The notes: generated by a model from the letters alone, not told the origin. Shown: positions 53,549 to 63,322, counted from the first letter of the stretch. The stretch is DNA of 64,000 bases from Nitrosomonas sp. (GCA_019745325.1 JAIETK010000001.1:186001-250000), one strand, 5' to 3'. A program made the numbers and translations.

Positions 53549-55288
53549 ATGTATCGTTATGATGAATATGATCAAACAATCGTTAATGAACGGGTTAATC
53601 AATACCGTGATCAGGTACGCCGCCGCCTTTCCGGCGAATTAAAGGAGGAGGAGTTTATTCCTTTGCGTTTGCAGAATGGGCTGTATATGCAAATTCACGG
53701 CTATATGCTGCGCATCGCGGTACCGTATGGCTTGATCTCTTCGAAGCAAATGCGCATGTTTGCGCATATTGCGCGCAAATACGACCGTGGCTACGGCCAT
53801 TTTACGACGCGCCAGAATATTCAGTTCAATTGGTTGAAACTGGAAGACACGCCGGATATTCTGGCGGATCTGGCATCGGTGGAAATGCACGGGATACAAA
53901 CTTCAGGAAATTGTGTGCGTAATATTACCTCGGATGAATTTGCCGGCGTGGCGCCCGATGAGATCATCGATCCGCGGCCGTATGCCGAAATTCTGCGGCA
54001 GTGGAGTACTTTCAATCCGGAATTCGCCTATTTGCCGCGCAAATTCAAAATAGCCATCAGCGGCGCGAAAGATGACCGCGCTGCGATATACGCGCACGAC
54101 ATCGGTTTGGCCGTGACCAAAAATGCGCAAGGCGAAATCGGATTCCGCGTACTGGTCGGTGGCGGATTGGGCCGTACCCCGATTATCGGTAGTGAAATCC
54201 GGGACTTCTTGCCGTGGCAACATGTATTGACCTACGTCGAATCGATTTTGCGGGTATATAACCAATATGGCCGCCGGGACAACAAATATAAAGCGCGTAT
54301 CAAAATTCTGGTAAAAGCGTTAGGGATTGATGAGTTCAAACGCCAGGTTGAGGCCGATTGGGCCGATATCCAAGACGGTCCGGGTACTTTGACGATCGAA
54401 GAGGTCAATCGTGTCGCGTCGTTCTTTGTCGATCCGGCGTATGAGACATTACCTGACCACGATTCGAGATTGAACGAATTTAAAGCGGACAGCCGGTCTT
54501 TCTCGCATTGGCTGGCGAAAAATGTCATGCCGCACCGGGTTCCCGGTTACGCCATTGTGGTTTTGTCATTGAAGAAACCGGGCAATGCGCCGGGAGATGC
54601 CACCGCAGAACAGATGGACGCGATTGCCGATTTGGCGGACCGTTACAGCTTTGGCGAATTGCGTATTACGCATAAACAAAATTTAGTTCTGGCGGATGTC
54701 CGGCAACAGGATTTGATCAGCCTGTGGCAAGAAGCGACTCGCTACGAATTGACGACACCGAATATCGGTATGTTGACCGATATGATCAGCTGCCCGGGCG
54801 CGGAGTTCTGCACGCTGGCCAATGCCCGTTCAATTCCGTTGACGAAGTTGATTGCCGAGCGCTTCGAAGATCTGGATTATTTGTATGACATCGGTGAAAT
54901 TTCAATCAATATTTCCGGTTGTGTCAATGCTTGCGGGCAGCACCATATCGGCAATATCGGGATAACCGGCGTGGAAAAGAAAGATCACGACGAATGGTAT
55001 CAAGTATCGATCGGCGGATCGGAGGGCAACGACAGTTCCATTGGTAAGATTCTCGGTCCGTCATTTACCTTTTATCAAGTTCCGGAAGTGATTGAACGCT
55101 TGATCCAAGTGTATCAGCGCGAGCGCATCGACGGGGAGCGCTTTATTGACACGGTGCGCCGCATCGGCCATGCGCCTTTCAAAGACCATGTGTATGCATC
55201 GGAATTTATCGCGCAGGAAGAAGTGACGGATCCGCATGCCGTGGTACCCGCGCAATATGATATTCCCTACTATTCACCGAGGTTCTAA
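53549..55288 (+). CDS. cysI: Sulfite reductase hemoprotein (nitrite/sulfite reductase family)
   Basis: Reduces sulfite to sulfide with sirohaem and [4Fe-4S]. The cluster/sirohaem ligands are CPGAEFC at residues 415-421 and GCVNACG with Cys458 and Cys462. The N-terminal half has the sirohaem-binding GHFTTRQNIQFNWL at about 83-96. Length of 579 aa is close to E. coli CysI. No CysJ-type flavoprotein gene occurs in the operon, so the electron donor differs or lies elsewhere. The stop overlaps the next start (TAATG). Confidence 0.94.
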   Translation: MYRYDEYDQTIVNERVNQYRDQVRRRLSGELKEEEFIPLRLQNGLYMQIHGYMLRIAVPYGLISSKQMRMFAHIARKYDRGYGHFTTRQNIQFNWLKLEDTPDILADLASVEMHGIQTSGNCVRNITSDEFAGVAPDEIIDPRPYAEILRQWSTFNPEFAYLPRKFKIAISGAKDDRAAIYAHDIGLAVTKNAQGEIGFRVLVGGGLGRTPIIGSEIRDFLPWQHVLTYVESILRVYNQYGRRDNKYKARIKILVKALGIDEFKRQVEADWADIQDGPGTLTIEEVNRVASFFVDPAYETLPDHDSRLNEFKADSRSFSHWLAKNVMPHRVPGYAIVVLSLKKPGNAPGDATAEQMDAIADLADRYSFGELRITHKQNLVLADVRQQDLISLWQEATRYELTTPNIGMLTDMISCPGAEFCTLANARSIPLTKLIAERFEDLDYLYDIGEISINISGCVNACGQHHIGNIGITGVEKKDHDEWYQVSIGGSEGNDSSIGKILGPSFTFYQVPEVIERLIQVYQRERIDGERFIDTVRRIGHAPFKDHVYASEFIAQEEVTDPHAVVPAQYDIPYYSPRF

Positions 55289-55827
55289 TGGGCGCGATCA
55301 TTAAAAATAAAACCATCGTGACGGATGATTGGGCCGTATTGCGGCTGGAAGCGGATCAAACGCCCGAGGATGTTGCCGTTGCACCGGGAAAGATCATCGT
55401 TCCTTTAAAAGTCTGGCAAGCGCAACGCGAAACATTGCAACAACGCCCGGAAATCGGGGTATGGTTGGCCAGTGACGAACGCCCCGAGGAATTGAAGGAC
55501 GACATTCAAAAATTCTCGGTAATTGCAGTCGATTTCCCTAAATTTTCCGATGGGCGCGGTTATTCGATTGCTTACAACTTGCGCGCCCGTCTGGGTTATA
55601 GCGGAGAATTACGCGCCATCGGTGATGTATTGCGCGATCAGTTGTTTTACATGCGGCGTGTCGGTTTTGATGCTTTTGCAACACGCCCGGATCGAAGCAT
55701 TGAAGAGGCATTGAAAGGGTTGAGTGATTTTTCCGAGGTTTATCAAACGGCTATCGATCAGAAATTGCCATTGTTCCGGCGTGTGAATCGTCAGGGTAAT
55801 CCGGCTGCGGACAAAGTGAATGACTGA
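55288..55827 (+). CDS. DUF934 family protein
   Basis: A 179-aa protein of the DUF934 family, almost always found directly after cysI in betaproteobacteria, therefore thought to help sulfite reduction, mechanism unknown. Signature text is VAVDFPKFSDGRGYSIAYNL at about 77-96 and GELRAIGDVLRDQLFYMRRV at about 104-123. It starts on the last base of the cysI stop and overlaps cysH by 8 bp, so translation of the three is coupled. Confidence 0.93.
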   Translation: MGAIIKNKTIVTDDWAVLRLEADQTPEDVAVAPGKIIVPLKVWQAQRETLQQRPEIGVWLASDERPEELKDDIQKFSVIAVDFPKFSDGRGYSIAYNLRARLGYSGELRAIGDVLRDQLFYMRRVGFDAFATRPDRSIEEALKGLSDFSEVYQTAIDQKLPLFRRVNRQGNPAADKVND

Positions 55828-56518
55828 ATTACAGGAAAAAATTGATCAGGTTGTGGCAGTTTTGACTGAAACCATCACTGATTTTGCTCCCGTTACGTTT
55901 GCCAATAGTTTGGGCGCGGAAGACATGGTGTTAACCGATATCATTGAACGTTTTCAACTGGATATCGAAATGTTCAGTCTGGATACCGGCCGTTTGCCGC
56001 AAGAAACCTACGACTTGATGCAAACTGTGAGAAATAAATACAAAAAGCCGCTACGTATTTTTTTTCCGAATGTCAAACAAGTTGAATCCTATGTTGCGGA
56101 GCATGGCGTTAACGGCTTTTATGAAAGTATCGAATTGCGCAAAGCATGCTGTCATATGCGTAAAGTCGAGCCATTGCGGCGCGCCTTGCAAGGTAAGCGC
56201 GCCTGGGTAACAGGAATTCGCCGTGAGCAAGCGGCTACCCGGATCGGTTTGAAGGTTTCGGCTTATGATATGGATAACCGCATGCAAAAGGTAAACCCGT
56301 TGCTGGAATGGTCCAATGCGGAGGTCTGGCAATATCTCAAACACTTTGAAGTACCGTATAACGCGCTGCATGATAAGTTCTATCCCAGTATCGGTTGTGC
56401 GCCGTGTACACGCTCAGTCACGCCTGGCGAAGATATCCGTTCCGGGCGGTGGTGGTGGGAAGCGCCGGAAACTAAGGAGTGCGGACTGCATACCGGGAAA
56501 GTCATTCCATTAAAATAA
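55820..56518 (+). CDS. cysH: Adenylylsulfate (APS) reductase, thioredoxin-type
   Basis: Reduces activated sulfate to sulfite. The 232-aa product has two cysteine pairs, Cys110-Cys111 (KACCHMRK) and Cys193/Cys196 (GCAPCTR), which bind [4Fe-4S] and mark it as using APS instead of PAPS. The catalytic Cys221 lies in ECGLHTGK near the C-terminus. SLDTGRLPQETYDL at about 53-66 is the substrate loop. This agrees with the lack of an APS kinase gene (cysC) in the operon. Confidence 0.95.
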   Translation: MTELQEKIDQVVAVLTETITDFAPVTFANSLGAEDMVLTDIIERFQLDIEMFSLDTGRLPQETYDLMQTVRNKYKKPLRIFFPNVKQVESYVAEHGVNGFYESIELRKACCHMRKVEPLRRALQGKRAWVTGIRREQAATRIGLKVSAYDMDNRMQKVNPLLEWSNAEVWQYLKHFEVPYNALHDKFYPSIGCAPCTRSVTPGEDIRSGRWWWEAPETKECGLHTGKVIPLK

Positions 56519-56594
56519 TCGGATTGGATTGTGGTAAACCTTTGCTGCAATCGAATCAGAAATGAGCCATTTTTATCAGTTGAGAGAAAAAATA

Positions 56595-57500
56595 ATGAGT
56601 CATCACACATTTACCCATCTTGACGCGTTGGAAAGCGAAGCGATTCATATCATGCGTGAAGTGGCGGCAGAGTGTGCCAATCCGGTACTGCTGTTTTCCG
56701 GCGGTAAGGATTCGATCGTGTTGTTAAGACTGGCAGAAAAAGCGTTTCGCCCCGGCCGCTTTCCTTTTCCGCTCATGCATATCGATACCGAGCACAATTT
56801 TCCCGAGGTTATCGAGTTTCGCGATTATCGCGCGAAGCAATTGGGTGAACGCTTGATCGTGCGCAGTATGGAAGATTCGATCAAGAAGGGGCGTGTGGTA
56901 TTGCGTTCGGAAACACAGAGCCGGAATGCGTTTCAATCGGTCACGCTGCTGGATGCCATTGCTGAATTCAAATTTGATGCGTGCATCGGCGGCGCGCGCC
57001 GGGATGAAGAAAAAGCGCGCGCGAAAGAGCGGATTTTTTCTTTCCGGGATGAATTTGGGCAGTGGGATCCAAAAAATCAGCGCCCGGAATTATGGGACAT
57101 TTATAACACCCGCACGCATCCGGGCGAAAATATCCGGGTTTTTCCCATCAGTAATTGGACGGAACTGGATGTTTGGGAATATATTGCGCGTGAAAAACTG
57201 GAAGTCCCGAGTATTTATTTTGCGCATAAACGCGATGTCATCCGGCGCGATGCCGGGATACTCCCCGTATCCCATTTGGTGCAACCTCAGGCAGGCGAGC
57301 AAGCGGAAAAAATCATGGTGCGGTTCCGTACCGTGGGCGATATGAGCTGTACTTGTCCGGTGGAATCGGAAGCGGCTACCGTGGACGAGATTATCGCCGA
57401 GACCGCAATGACCCGGATTACTGAGCGCGGTGCTACGCGGATGGACGATCAAACATCGGAAGCGTCGATGGAATTGCGCAAAAAAGAAGGATATTTCTAG
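56595..57500 (+). CDS. cysD: Sulfate adenylyltransferase subunit 2
   Basis: Catalytic subunit of ATP sulfurylase. The start at 56595 (MSHHTFTHLDALESEAIHIM) is preferred for family length (301 aa) and the upstream GAGAGAAA; an ATG at 56562 would add eleven residues. The PP-loop LLFSGGKDSIVLLRLAEKAF is at about 34-53. Further motifs are PLMHIDTEHNFPEV and IGGARRDEEKARAKER at about 135-150. It is followed by cysN after 128 bp. Confidence 0.96.
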   Translation: MSHHTFTHLDALESEAIHIMREVAAECANPVLLFSGGKDSIVLLRLAEKAFRPGRFPFPLMHIDTEHNFPEVIEFRDYRAKQLGERLIVRSMEDSIKKGRVVLRSETQSRNAFQSVTLLDAIAEFKFDACIGGARRDEEKARAKERIFSFRDEFGQWDPKNQRPELWDIYNTRTHPGENIRVFPISNWTELDVWEYIAREKLEVPSIYFAHKRDVIRRDAGILPVSHLVQPQAGEQAEKIMVRFRTVGDMSCTCPVESEAATVDEIIAETAMTRITERGATRMDDQTSEASMELRKKEGYF

Positions 57501-57628
57501 TATTGTTGCAGTAACGGAAACCGATGACCGGCCTGCGGCCAATCAATTCAATACTTTAATACTTAACAAATCGAACGGCTTGTTTGAAATTTAATATTAC
57601 GCGCTACGATTTTCCGAAGGAAACCTAA

Positions 57629-58912
57629 ATGTCGATCATTGAAAAAATATCGCTTGATCAAACCGAATTACTACGCTTTATCACGGCCGGTAGTGTTGAT
57701 GATGGCAAAAGCACCCTAATCGGCCGTCTGCTGCACGACTCAAAATCTATTTTTGAAGACCAATTGACATCCATTACCAATACCACGCGCAAACGCGGTT
57801 TGCAGGGTGTTGATTTATCCCTGTTGACCGATGGCTTGCAAGCCGAGCGCGAGCAAGGGATTACGATTGACGTGGCTTATCGTTATTTTGCGACACCGAA
57901 GCGGAAATTTATCATTGCGGATACGCCGGGCCATGAGCAGTACACGCGTAACATGGTAACGGGAGCATCCACCGCCAATCTGGCGGTCATTCTGATCGAC
58001 GCGCGTAAGGGCGTGCTGACGCAATCACGCCGCCACGCATACCTGGCAAGTTTAGTGGGTATTCCGCATTTGGTGGTCGCCGTCAATAAAATGGATTTGG
58101 TCGATTATTCGCAAGCGGTTTTTGAAAAAATATGCGAGGATTTTTCGGCTTTTGCGGTGAATCTCAACTTGCGGAATATTAATTACATTCCGATGTCGGC
58201 GCTCAACGGCGATATGGTGGTTGAGCGTGGCGATCATCTCGATTGGTATCAAGGCACGACACTCATGGATTTGCTGGAAACCGTATCGATCGAGGATGAC
58301 ATCAATCGTGATGATTTCCGGTTTCCGGTTCAGTGGGTATGCCGGCCGCAAACCAAGGAATTGCATGATTTTCGCGGTTACATGGGGCGCATTGAATCGG
58401 GTTCGATCCGTACCGGCGACTCAGTCACCGTATTGCCGTCGGGGTTGACATCTCGCATTAAAGAGATTCTCAAATATGAAGGTCCTGTCGATGAAGCATT
58501 CGCGCCTCAGTCAATTACGCTGACTATCGAAGATCATTTGGATATTTCACGCGGTGATTTGTTGGTCAAATCCAGTGACGCGCCTCAAGTTACCAAAGAA
58601 TTCAATGCCATGCTCTGCTGGCTTTCCGAACAGCCGCTGGATACCGCGCGCAAGTACTTGATCAAACAGACGACACGCATTGTGAAAACGGTGATCAGCA
58701 GAATTGATTATCGCGTCGATGTCAATACCATGGATCGTGAGACGGTGAGCTCACTGAAAATGAACGACATCGCGCATGTCGGGATAAAAGTGCAACTGCC
58801 GCTGGTTTGCGATGATTACGCGCGAAACCACGCAACGGGCAGTTTTATCATTATTGATGAAAGCAGCAACAATACCGTTGCAGCCGGTATGATTTCAGCT
58901 CCTGGTAATTAA
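57629..58912 (+). CDS. cysN: Sulfate adenylyltransferase subunit 1 (GTPase)
   Basis: EF-Tu-like GTPase that energises APS formation by CysD. G1 is GSVDDGKSTLIGRLLHD at about residues 22-38, G3 DTPGHEQYTRNM at about 97-108 and G4 NKMDLVDY at about 152-159. Length of 427 aa shows that there is no fused APS kinase domain. GAAGGAAACC lies before the ATG. Last gene of the cys operon. No terminator is evident after it. Confidence 0.96.
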   Translation: MSIIEKISLDQTELLRFITAGSVDDGKSTLIGRLLHDSKSIFEDQLTSITNTTRKRGLQGVDLSLLTDGLQAEREQGITIDVAYRYFATPKRKFIIADTPGHEQYTRNMVTGASTANLAVILIDARKGVLTQSRRHAYLASLVGIPHLVVAVNKMDLVDYSQAVFEKICEDFSAFAVNLNLRNINYIPMSALNGDMVVERGDHLDWYQGTTLMDLLETVSIEDDINRDDFRFPVQWVCRPQTKELHDFRGYMGRIESGSIRTGDSVTVLPSGLTSRIKEILKYEGPVDEAFAPQSITLTIEDHLDISRGDLLVKSSDAPQVTKEFNAMLCWLSEQPLDTARKYLIKQTTRIVKTVISRIDYRVDVNTMDRETVSSLKMNDIAHVGIKVQLPLVCDDYARNHATGSFIIIDESSNNTVAAGMISAPGN

Positions 58913-59094
58913 GATCTCATTGGCCATGCAGAGCCTTGTTGCATCCTTTGTATGCAGCGGTTTTCGAGGTTTTTCAGCGGTATTGCGATGCGTTTTTGAG
59001 TGGCGTGGCAAGCGTCAATTTTATACCAGGCAGGAGCATTTTTTAGCAGAATGTTTACTGGAATTATATGAGTTACAGGAATTGACCGGAGAAT

Positions 59095-59490
59095 ATGCAG
59101 CAGAGGTTAAAAGGCTTTAATATCCTGGTTGTGGAGGATAATGAGCTAAATCAGCAGGTTGCAAAATGGCTTCTGGAATATAACGGCGCGGCGGTTGTGA
59201 TAGCGAATCATGGCCAAGAAGCGTTAGATATATTGGAAGCGGAAGCATTTGATTGTGTGTTGATGGATATTCAAATGCCGGTTCTGGATGGCTTGGAAGC
59301 AACGCGTCTGATTCGTGCTAATCCGCAATGGTCCGGTCTGATTATTATTGCGATGACAGCGAATGCCGATGAGCATCATAAAGAATTATGCCATGTTGCC
59401 GGGATGAACGATTTCTTAGCAAAGCCGATCGATCCCGATTTACTGGTCGATGTTCTTTTGAAATGGTTGTTACCGGGAAGCGACGATTAA
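59095..59490 (+). CDS. Orphan response-regulator receiver protein
   Basis: A 131-aa single-domain receiver. Acidic residues are Glu14-Asp15 (LVVEDNELNQ), the phospho-acceptor is Asp58 (VLMDIQMP), and the conserved Thr and Lys are in AMTAN and LAKPI. The opening LKGFNILVVEDNELNQQVAK is typical of the C-terminal receivers of hybrid kinases, so it may be a detached piece of one. GGAG lies 6 bases upstream, so it can be translated alone. An HPt protein gene lies beyond the large oxidoreductase, at 63323. Confidence 0.85.
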   Translation: MQQRLKGFNILVVEDNELNQQVAKWLLEYNGAAVVIANHGQEALDILEAEAFDCVLMDIQMPVLDGLEATRLIRANPQWSGLIIIAMTANADEHHKELCHVAGMNDFLAKPIDPDLLVDVLLKWLLPGSDD

Positions 59491-59655
59491 TTGGGGATCG
59501 CATTTTTTGTTATTGCAGCGCAGCAATTTCGCGTAGGATGCGCCGAGGAATTATGCAACTCGTGCAATCGGGTTGTCGCATAAAAGATTGGGCAGGAATT
59601 GCGGGTTAAATTTCAACACTGATAATGAGAAGCAGATGGCGATAGCGGGATTTTG

Positions 59656-59712
59656 TGAAAAACCGGGAACATTACAAGGCAATTGTTTGCAATGCCTATG
59701 ACCGGTTTTTCA
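59656..59712. other. Stem-loop before the large oxidoreductase gene
   Basis: Arms TGAAAAACCGG (59656-59666) and CCGGTTTTTCA (59702-59712) are perfect 11-bp inverses. Inside, AGGCA and TGCCT can form a further short stem. It ends 38 bp before the ATG at 59750. It could be a leader structure or operator. The stretch 59491-59655 shows nothing else. Confidence 0.5.
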
Positions 59713-59749
59713 GGTGAAGTGAGGATAATAACGATTAAAAATTGGATTA

Positions 59750-62700
59750 ATGACAAACATGGATGCAACGTTGCACACACAACAGGGAACAGCAGCTTCT
59801 TTGAATTTTAACTTTGGTTTTGCGATTTCCGATTTGTACCGGCGTAACGGTCTGGCAAAATTGGATCAAATTTTTCTGGATTTTTTGCGTACCGGTGACG
59901 AAACGCTGTGCCAGCGGCTTGAATCTGCGCGCGCGCGTCCCGATGAATTATTGCCGAAAGACGAATCGGCTTTATTGATCGATATCGCACCTTGGCTGGA
60001 AGATTTTATTGCCCGGCTGTTCAATATCGAAAATGACGTTCAGCAGCTCGCCGCAAAACATCACGAGCTTGCTCCGCTGTATTTCTGCAAACGGCAGTTT
60101 GTGCAGCGCCGCGCCAAAGGAAAAGTCAGCGATGATGAATTGACAACCATTGATGGCATCGCTTTGGAAAAAGAATTGGCGGCGGAATTCGGTGAGCCCT
60201 TCTCAGAGCTGGTTTTTGCAACCAAAGTCGCGCAATGGATGGATGCGGAAGCTGACAATGAATCGCGTTTGAACAAGGCATTGCACTATGCCGCTTGGGC
60301 ATTGAGAACGCCTGAAGGGCAACAGCATACGCGGCAAGGTATATTATTCAAGTCCCCCGCGAAGCTGGATTTCCAGCATCTGCTATCGTTGGAGACGGAT
60401 GATTCCGCGGGTTACCCGGTGCATCGTTTAAGCCATGTGCGCGAACGTAATGGCTTTGCATTGACCGATGCGGGAACGGATTTGATGGGGGCGCTGGATG
60501 AAGCCAATTATTGCATCTGGTGCCATGAACAAGGCAAGGATTCTTGTTCGAAAGGCTTCAAACAAAAACCCAAATCGCCGGATGAACCCGTTGCTTTCAA
60601 ACGCAGCGAACTGGGCGCTTTACTCGCCGGATGTCCCCTGGAAGAACGTATTTCCGAGTTTCATAAACTGAAGACGCAAGGCGTGGCTGTCGGTAGTCTT
60701 GCGATGATTGTGCTGGACAATCCGATGTGCGCCGGCACTGGTCATCGAATCTGTAACGACTGCATGAAATCCTGCATTTATCAGAAGCAGGAACCTGTGG
60801 ATATTCCGCAAGCGGAAACACGGACGCTCAAAGATGTGCTGGCGTTGCCCTGGGGTTTTGAAATTTACAGCTTGCTGACACGATGGAATCCTTTGAATTT
60901 GCGCCGCCCCGTACCGAAGCCTGCCTCCGGTCGTAAAGTACTGGTTGTGGGCATGGGACCGGCCGGATATACGCTGGCGCACCACTTGATGAACGAAGGG
61001 CATACCGTGGTTGGAATTGACGGTCTTAAAATTGAGCCGTTACCGGCGGACATCTCCGGCGTGGATCAACAGGGCCAAAGGGTGCCGTTTAAAGCGATTC
61101 AACATGCCAGCACGCTTGAAGAAGATCTGGATCAGCGCATAGCGGGCGGTTTCGGAGGCGTGGCTGAATATGGCATTACGGTGCGCTGGAACAAGAATTT
61201 CTTGAAATTGATCCGCTTGCTGCTTGAGCGTAGAGAAGAATTCGCTTTGTTCGGCGGCGTCCGTTTTGGCGGCACTTTGACAACCGATGATGCTTTTGCC
61301 ATGGGTTTTGATCACGTTGCTTTAGCGGCCGGCGCTGGAAAGCCGACCGTGCTGGATTTGCCGAACGGATTGGCTCGAGGTGTGCGGGCGGCATCCGATT
61401 TTCTGATGGCTTTGCAGTTAACGGGCGCCGCACAGAGCGATTCGATTGCGAACATGCAGTTGCGCTTGCCGGTTGTTGTGATTGGCGGAGGTTTAACGGC
61501 AATTGATACCGCGACGGAGGCGCTGGCTTATTACCCGGTGCAGGTTGAGAAATTCTTGCAGCGCTATGAAATTCTGTCGGCGGTGCAAGGCGAGGCGGCA
61601 ATTCGCGAATTATGGGACGAGGAAGAAAAAGCAATCGCCGATGAATTTCTGGCGCACGCGCGCGCGATCCGTGTAGAGCGGCAGGCGGCCGAACAGGAAC
61701 AGCGTCCGGCGCGCATTGTTCAATTGTTGCAATCGTGGGGCGGTGCAACTCTGGCTTACCGCAAACGTATGATTGACAGCCCGTCTTATACGTTGAATCA
61801 CGAGGAAGTGGAAAAAGCATTGGAGGAAGGTATCTGGTTTGCTGAAGGTATGACGCCTGTGCGTGTGGATGTCGATGCGTGGGGTCATGCGCAATCGGTG
61901 CAATTTGCAGTGCAGAAATGCGACGACAGCGGGCAATGGCAGGATGCCGGTAAAGTGCAACTGCCTGTGCGGGCATTGCTGGTTGCCGCGGGCACGCAAC
62001 CTAACACGGTACTGGCGCGAGAAGATGAAAAATTATTCAAACTGGATGGCCGCTATTTTGCGGCGTGCGACGAAGAAGGCAATCCGGCGAAACCGGCTTA
62101 CGGCAATCCCAAACCTGAGGTGCCGATTGTGCTGATGAGCCGGTACAGAGACACGCAGGATGGTCGTTTTATCAGTTTCTTCGGTGATTTGCATCCTTCG
62201 TATTCGGGAAATGTCGTGAAGGCGATGTCGAGTGCGAAACAGGGTTATCCGGTCGTCAATCGCGTGCTGGAGCGTGTCAAACCGGCATCCGCTCAATCGG
62301 CGGAACAATTCTTTTCACAGTTGAATAACCGGTTGCGCGCAACGATTCATAAAGTGGAAAGACTGACTCCGAATATTATCGAAGTGGTGGTACATGCGCC
62401 AATGGCGGCGGAGCATTTTCAGCCGGGGCAATTCTATCGTTTCCAGAATTTTTCAACATTGGCGCCGGTTGCCAAAGACACCCGATTGGCGATGGAAGGA
62501 CTTGCGTTAACCGGCGCTTCGGTCGATGTTGAGCGCGGTTTGGTTTCACTCATTGTATTGGAAATGGGAGGGTCGTCCAATCTCTGCGCATTGGTGAAAC
62601 CGGGGGAGCCGGTTGTGCTCATGGGGCCTACCGGGACGCCGACTGAAATTCCGGAGAATGGAACGGTGGTACTGGTTGGCGGCGGGCTTGGTAATGCGGT

Positions 62701-63295
62701 GCTTTTTTCTATCGGTGCCGCGGCACGCGCAGCCGGGTCGAAAGTGTTGTACTTTGCGGGTTATAAAAAATTGATTGATCGATATAAAGTCGCAGAAATT
62801 GAAGCGGCGGCGGATATCGTAGTATGGTGCTGCGACGAATCACCGGGTTTTACCGTTACCCGCCCGCAAGATAAAAGCTATGTAGGCAATATTGTGCAAG
62901 CCATGGAAGCATACGCCAGCGGAAAGTTAGGCGAGCAGCCGGTGGCATTGGCCGAAGCCGATCATATCATCGCAATTGGCTCGGATCGCATGATGGCCGC
63001 TGTCGGAGTTGCCCGCCATCATCAGTTAAAGCCGTATTTGAAGGCGGATCATTTTGCGATTGGCTCAATCAATTCGCCAATGCAATGCATGATGAAAGAG
63101 GTATGCGCGCAGTGTTTGCAGCCGCACCAGGATCCCGAAACCGGAAAAATTACCTACGTCTTTTCGTGTTTCAATCAAGATCAGCCATTGGACCAAGTAG
63201 ATTTTCCAGGATTGGCGACACGTTTGCGCCAGAATACGGTGCAGGAAAAATTGACAAGCCGCTGGATTGATCGATGCTTAAAAACCGGAGTATAA
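59750..63295 (+). CDS. Fused NfnB/GltD-like and NfnA/PyrK-like flavin iron-sulfur oxidoreductase
   Basis: A soluble 1181-aa protein. Residues 1-240 are an uncharacterised helical domain. Residues 250-345 hold eight Cys (255, 258, 266, 295, 327, 335, 338, 342), fitting the two N-terminal [4Fe-4S] clusters of GltD-type subunits. The first FAD/NAD fold starts at LVVGMGPAGYTLA (about 398-410) and a second Rossmann motif is VVVIGGGLTAIDTATEA. From about 860 a ferredoxin-NADP reductase-like domain follows, with GQFYRFQNF and VLVGGGLGNAVLFSIGA. It closes with a PyrK-type [2Fe-2S] set C-X5-C-X2-C-X17-C at 1113-1140. The architecture equals NfnB plus NfnA in one chain, so transfer between NADH, NADPH and ferredoxin is likely. 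Electron bifurcation is not proven. Neighbours are sulfite reduction and transhydrogenase genes. Confidence 0.82.
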   Translation: MTNMDATLHTQQGTAASLNFNFGFAISDLYRRNGLAKLDQIFLDFLRTGDETLCQRLESARARPDELLPKDESALLIDIAPWLEDFIARLFNIENDVQQLAAKHHELAPLYFCKRQFVQRRAKGKVSDDELTTIDGIALEKELAAEFGEPFSELVFATKVAQWMDAEADNESRLNKALHYAAWALRTPEGQQHTRQGILFKSPAKLDFQHLLSLETDDSAGYPVHRLSHVRERNGFALTDAGTDLMGALDEANYCIWCHEQGKDSCSKGFKQKPKSPDEPVAFKRSELGALLAGCPLEERISEFHKLKTQGVAVGSLAMIVLDNPMCAGTGHRICNDCMKSCIYQKQEPVDIPQAETRTLKDVLALPWGFEIYSLLTRWNPLNLRRPVPKPASGRKVLVVGMGPAGYTLAHHLMNEGHTVVGIDGLKIEPLPADISGVDQQGQRVPFKAIQHASTLEEDLDQRIAGGFGGVAEYGITVRWNKNFLKLIRLLLERREEFALFGGVRFGGTLTTDDAFAMGFDHVALAAGAGKPTVLDLPNGLARGVRAASDFLMALQLTGAAQSDSIANMQLRLPVVVIGGGLTAIDTATEALAYYPVQVEKFLQRYEILSAVQGEAAIRELWDEEEKAIADEFLAHARAIRVERQAAEQEQRPARIVQLLQSWGGATLAYRKRMIDSPSYTLNHEEVEKALEEGIWFAEGMTPVRVDVDAWGHAQSVQFAVQKCDDSGQWQDAGKVQLPVRALLVAAGTQPNTVLAREDEKLFKLDGRYFAACDEEGNPAKPAYGNPKPEVPIVLMSRYRDTQDGRFISFFGDLHPSYSGNVVKAMSSAKQGYPVVNRVLERVKPASAQSAEQFFSQLNNRLRATIHKVERLTPNIIEVVVHAPMAAEHFQPGQFYRFQNFSTLAPVAKDTRLAMEGLALTGASVDVERGLVSLIVLEMGGSSNLCALVKPGEPVVLMGPTGTPTEIPENGTVVLVGGGLGNAVLFSIGAAARAAGSKVLYFAGYKKLIDRYKVAEIEAAADIVVWCCDESPGFTVTRPQDKSYVGNIVQAMEAYASGKLGEQPVALAEADHIIAIGSDRMMAAVGVARHHQLKPYLKADHFAIGSINSPMQCMMKEVCAQCLQPHQDPETGKITYVFSCFNQDQPLDQVDFPGLATRLRQNTVQEKLTSRWIDRCLKTGV

Positions 63296-63322
63296 ATTCA
63301 AGTGACAGGTAAGGAAAAGGCG

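Noticed and set aside
58920..59120. 66-codon frame after cysN
   Set aside because: Overlaps the receiver gene start, contains a possible repeat relic and no family pattern; the receiver has its own good ribosome site.
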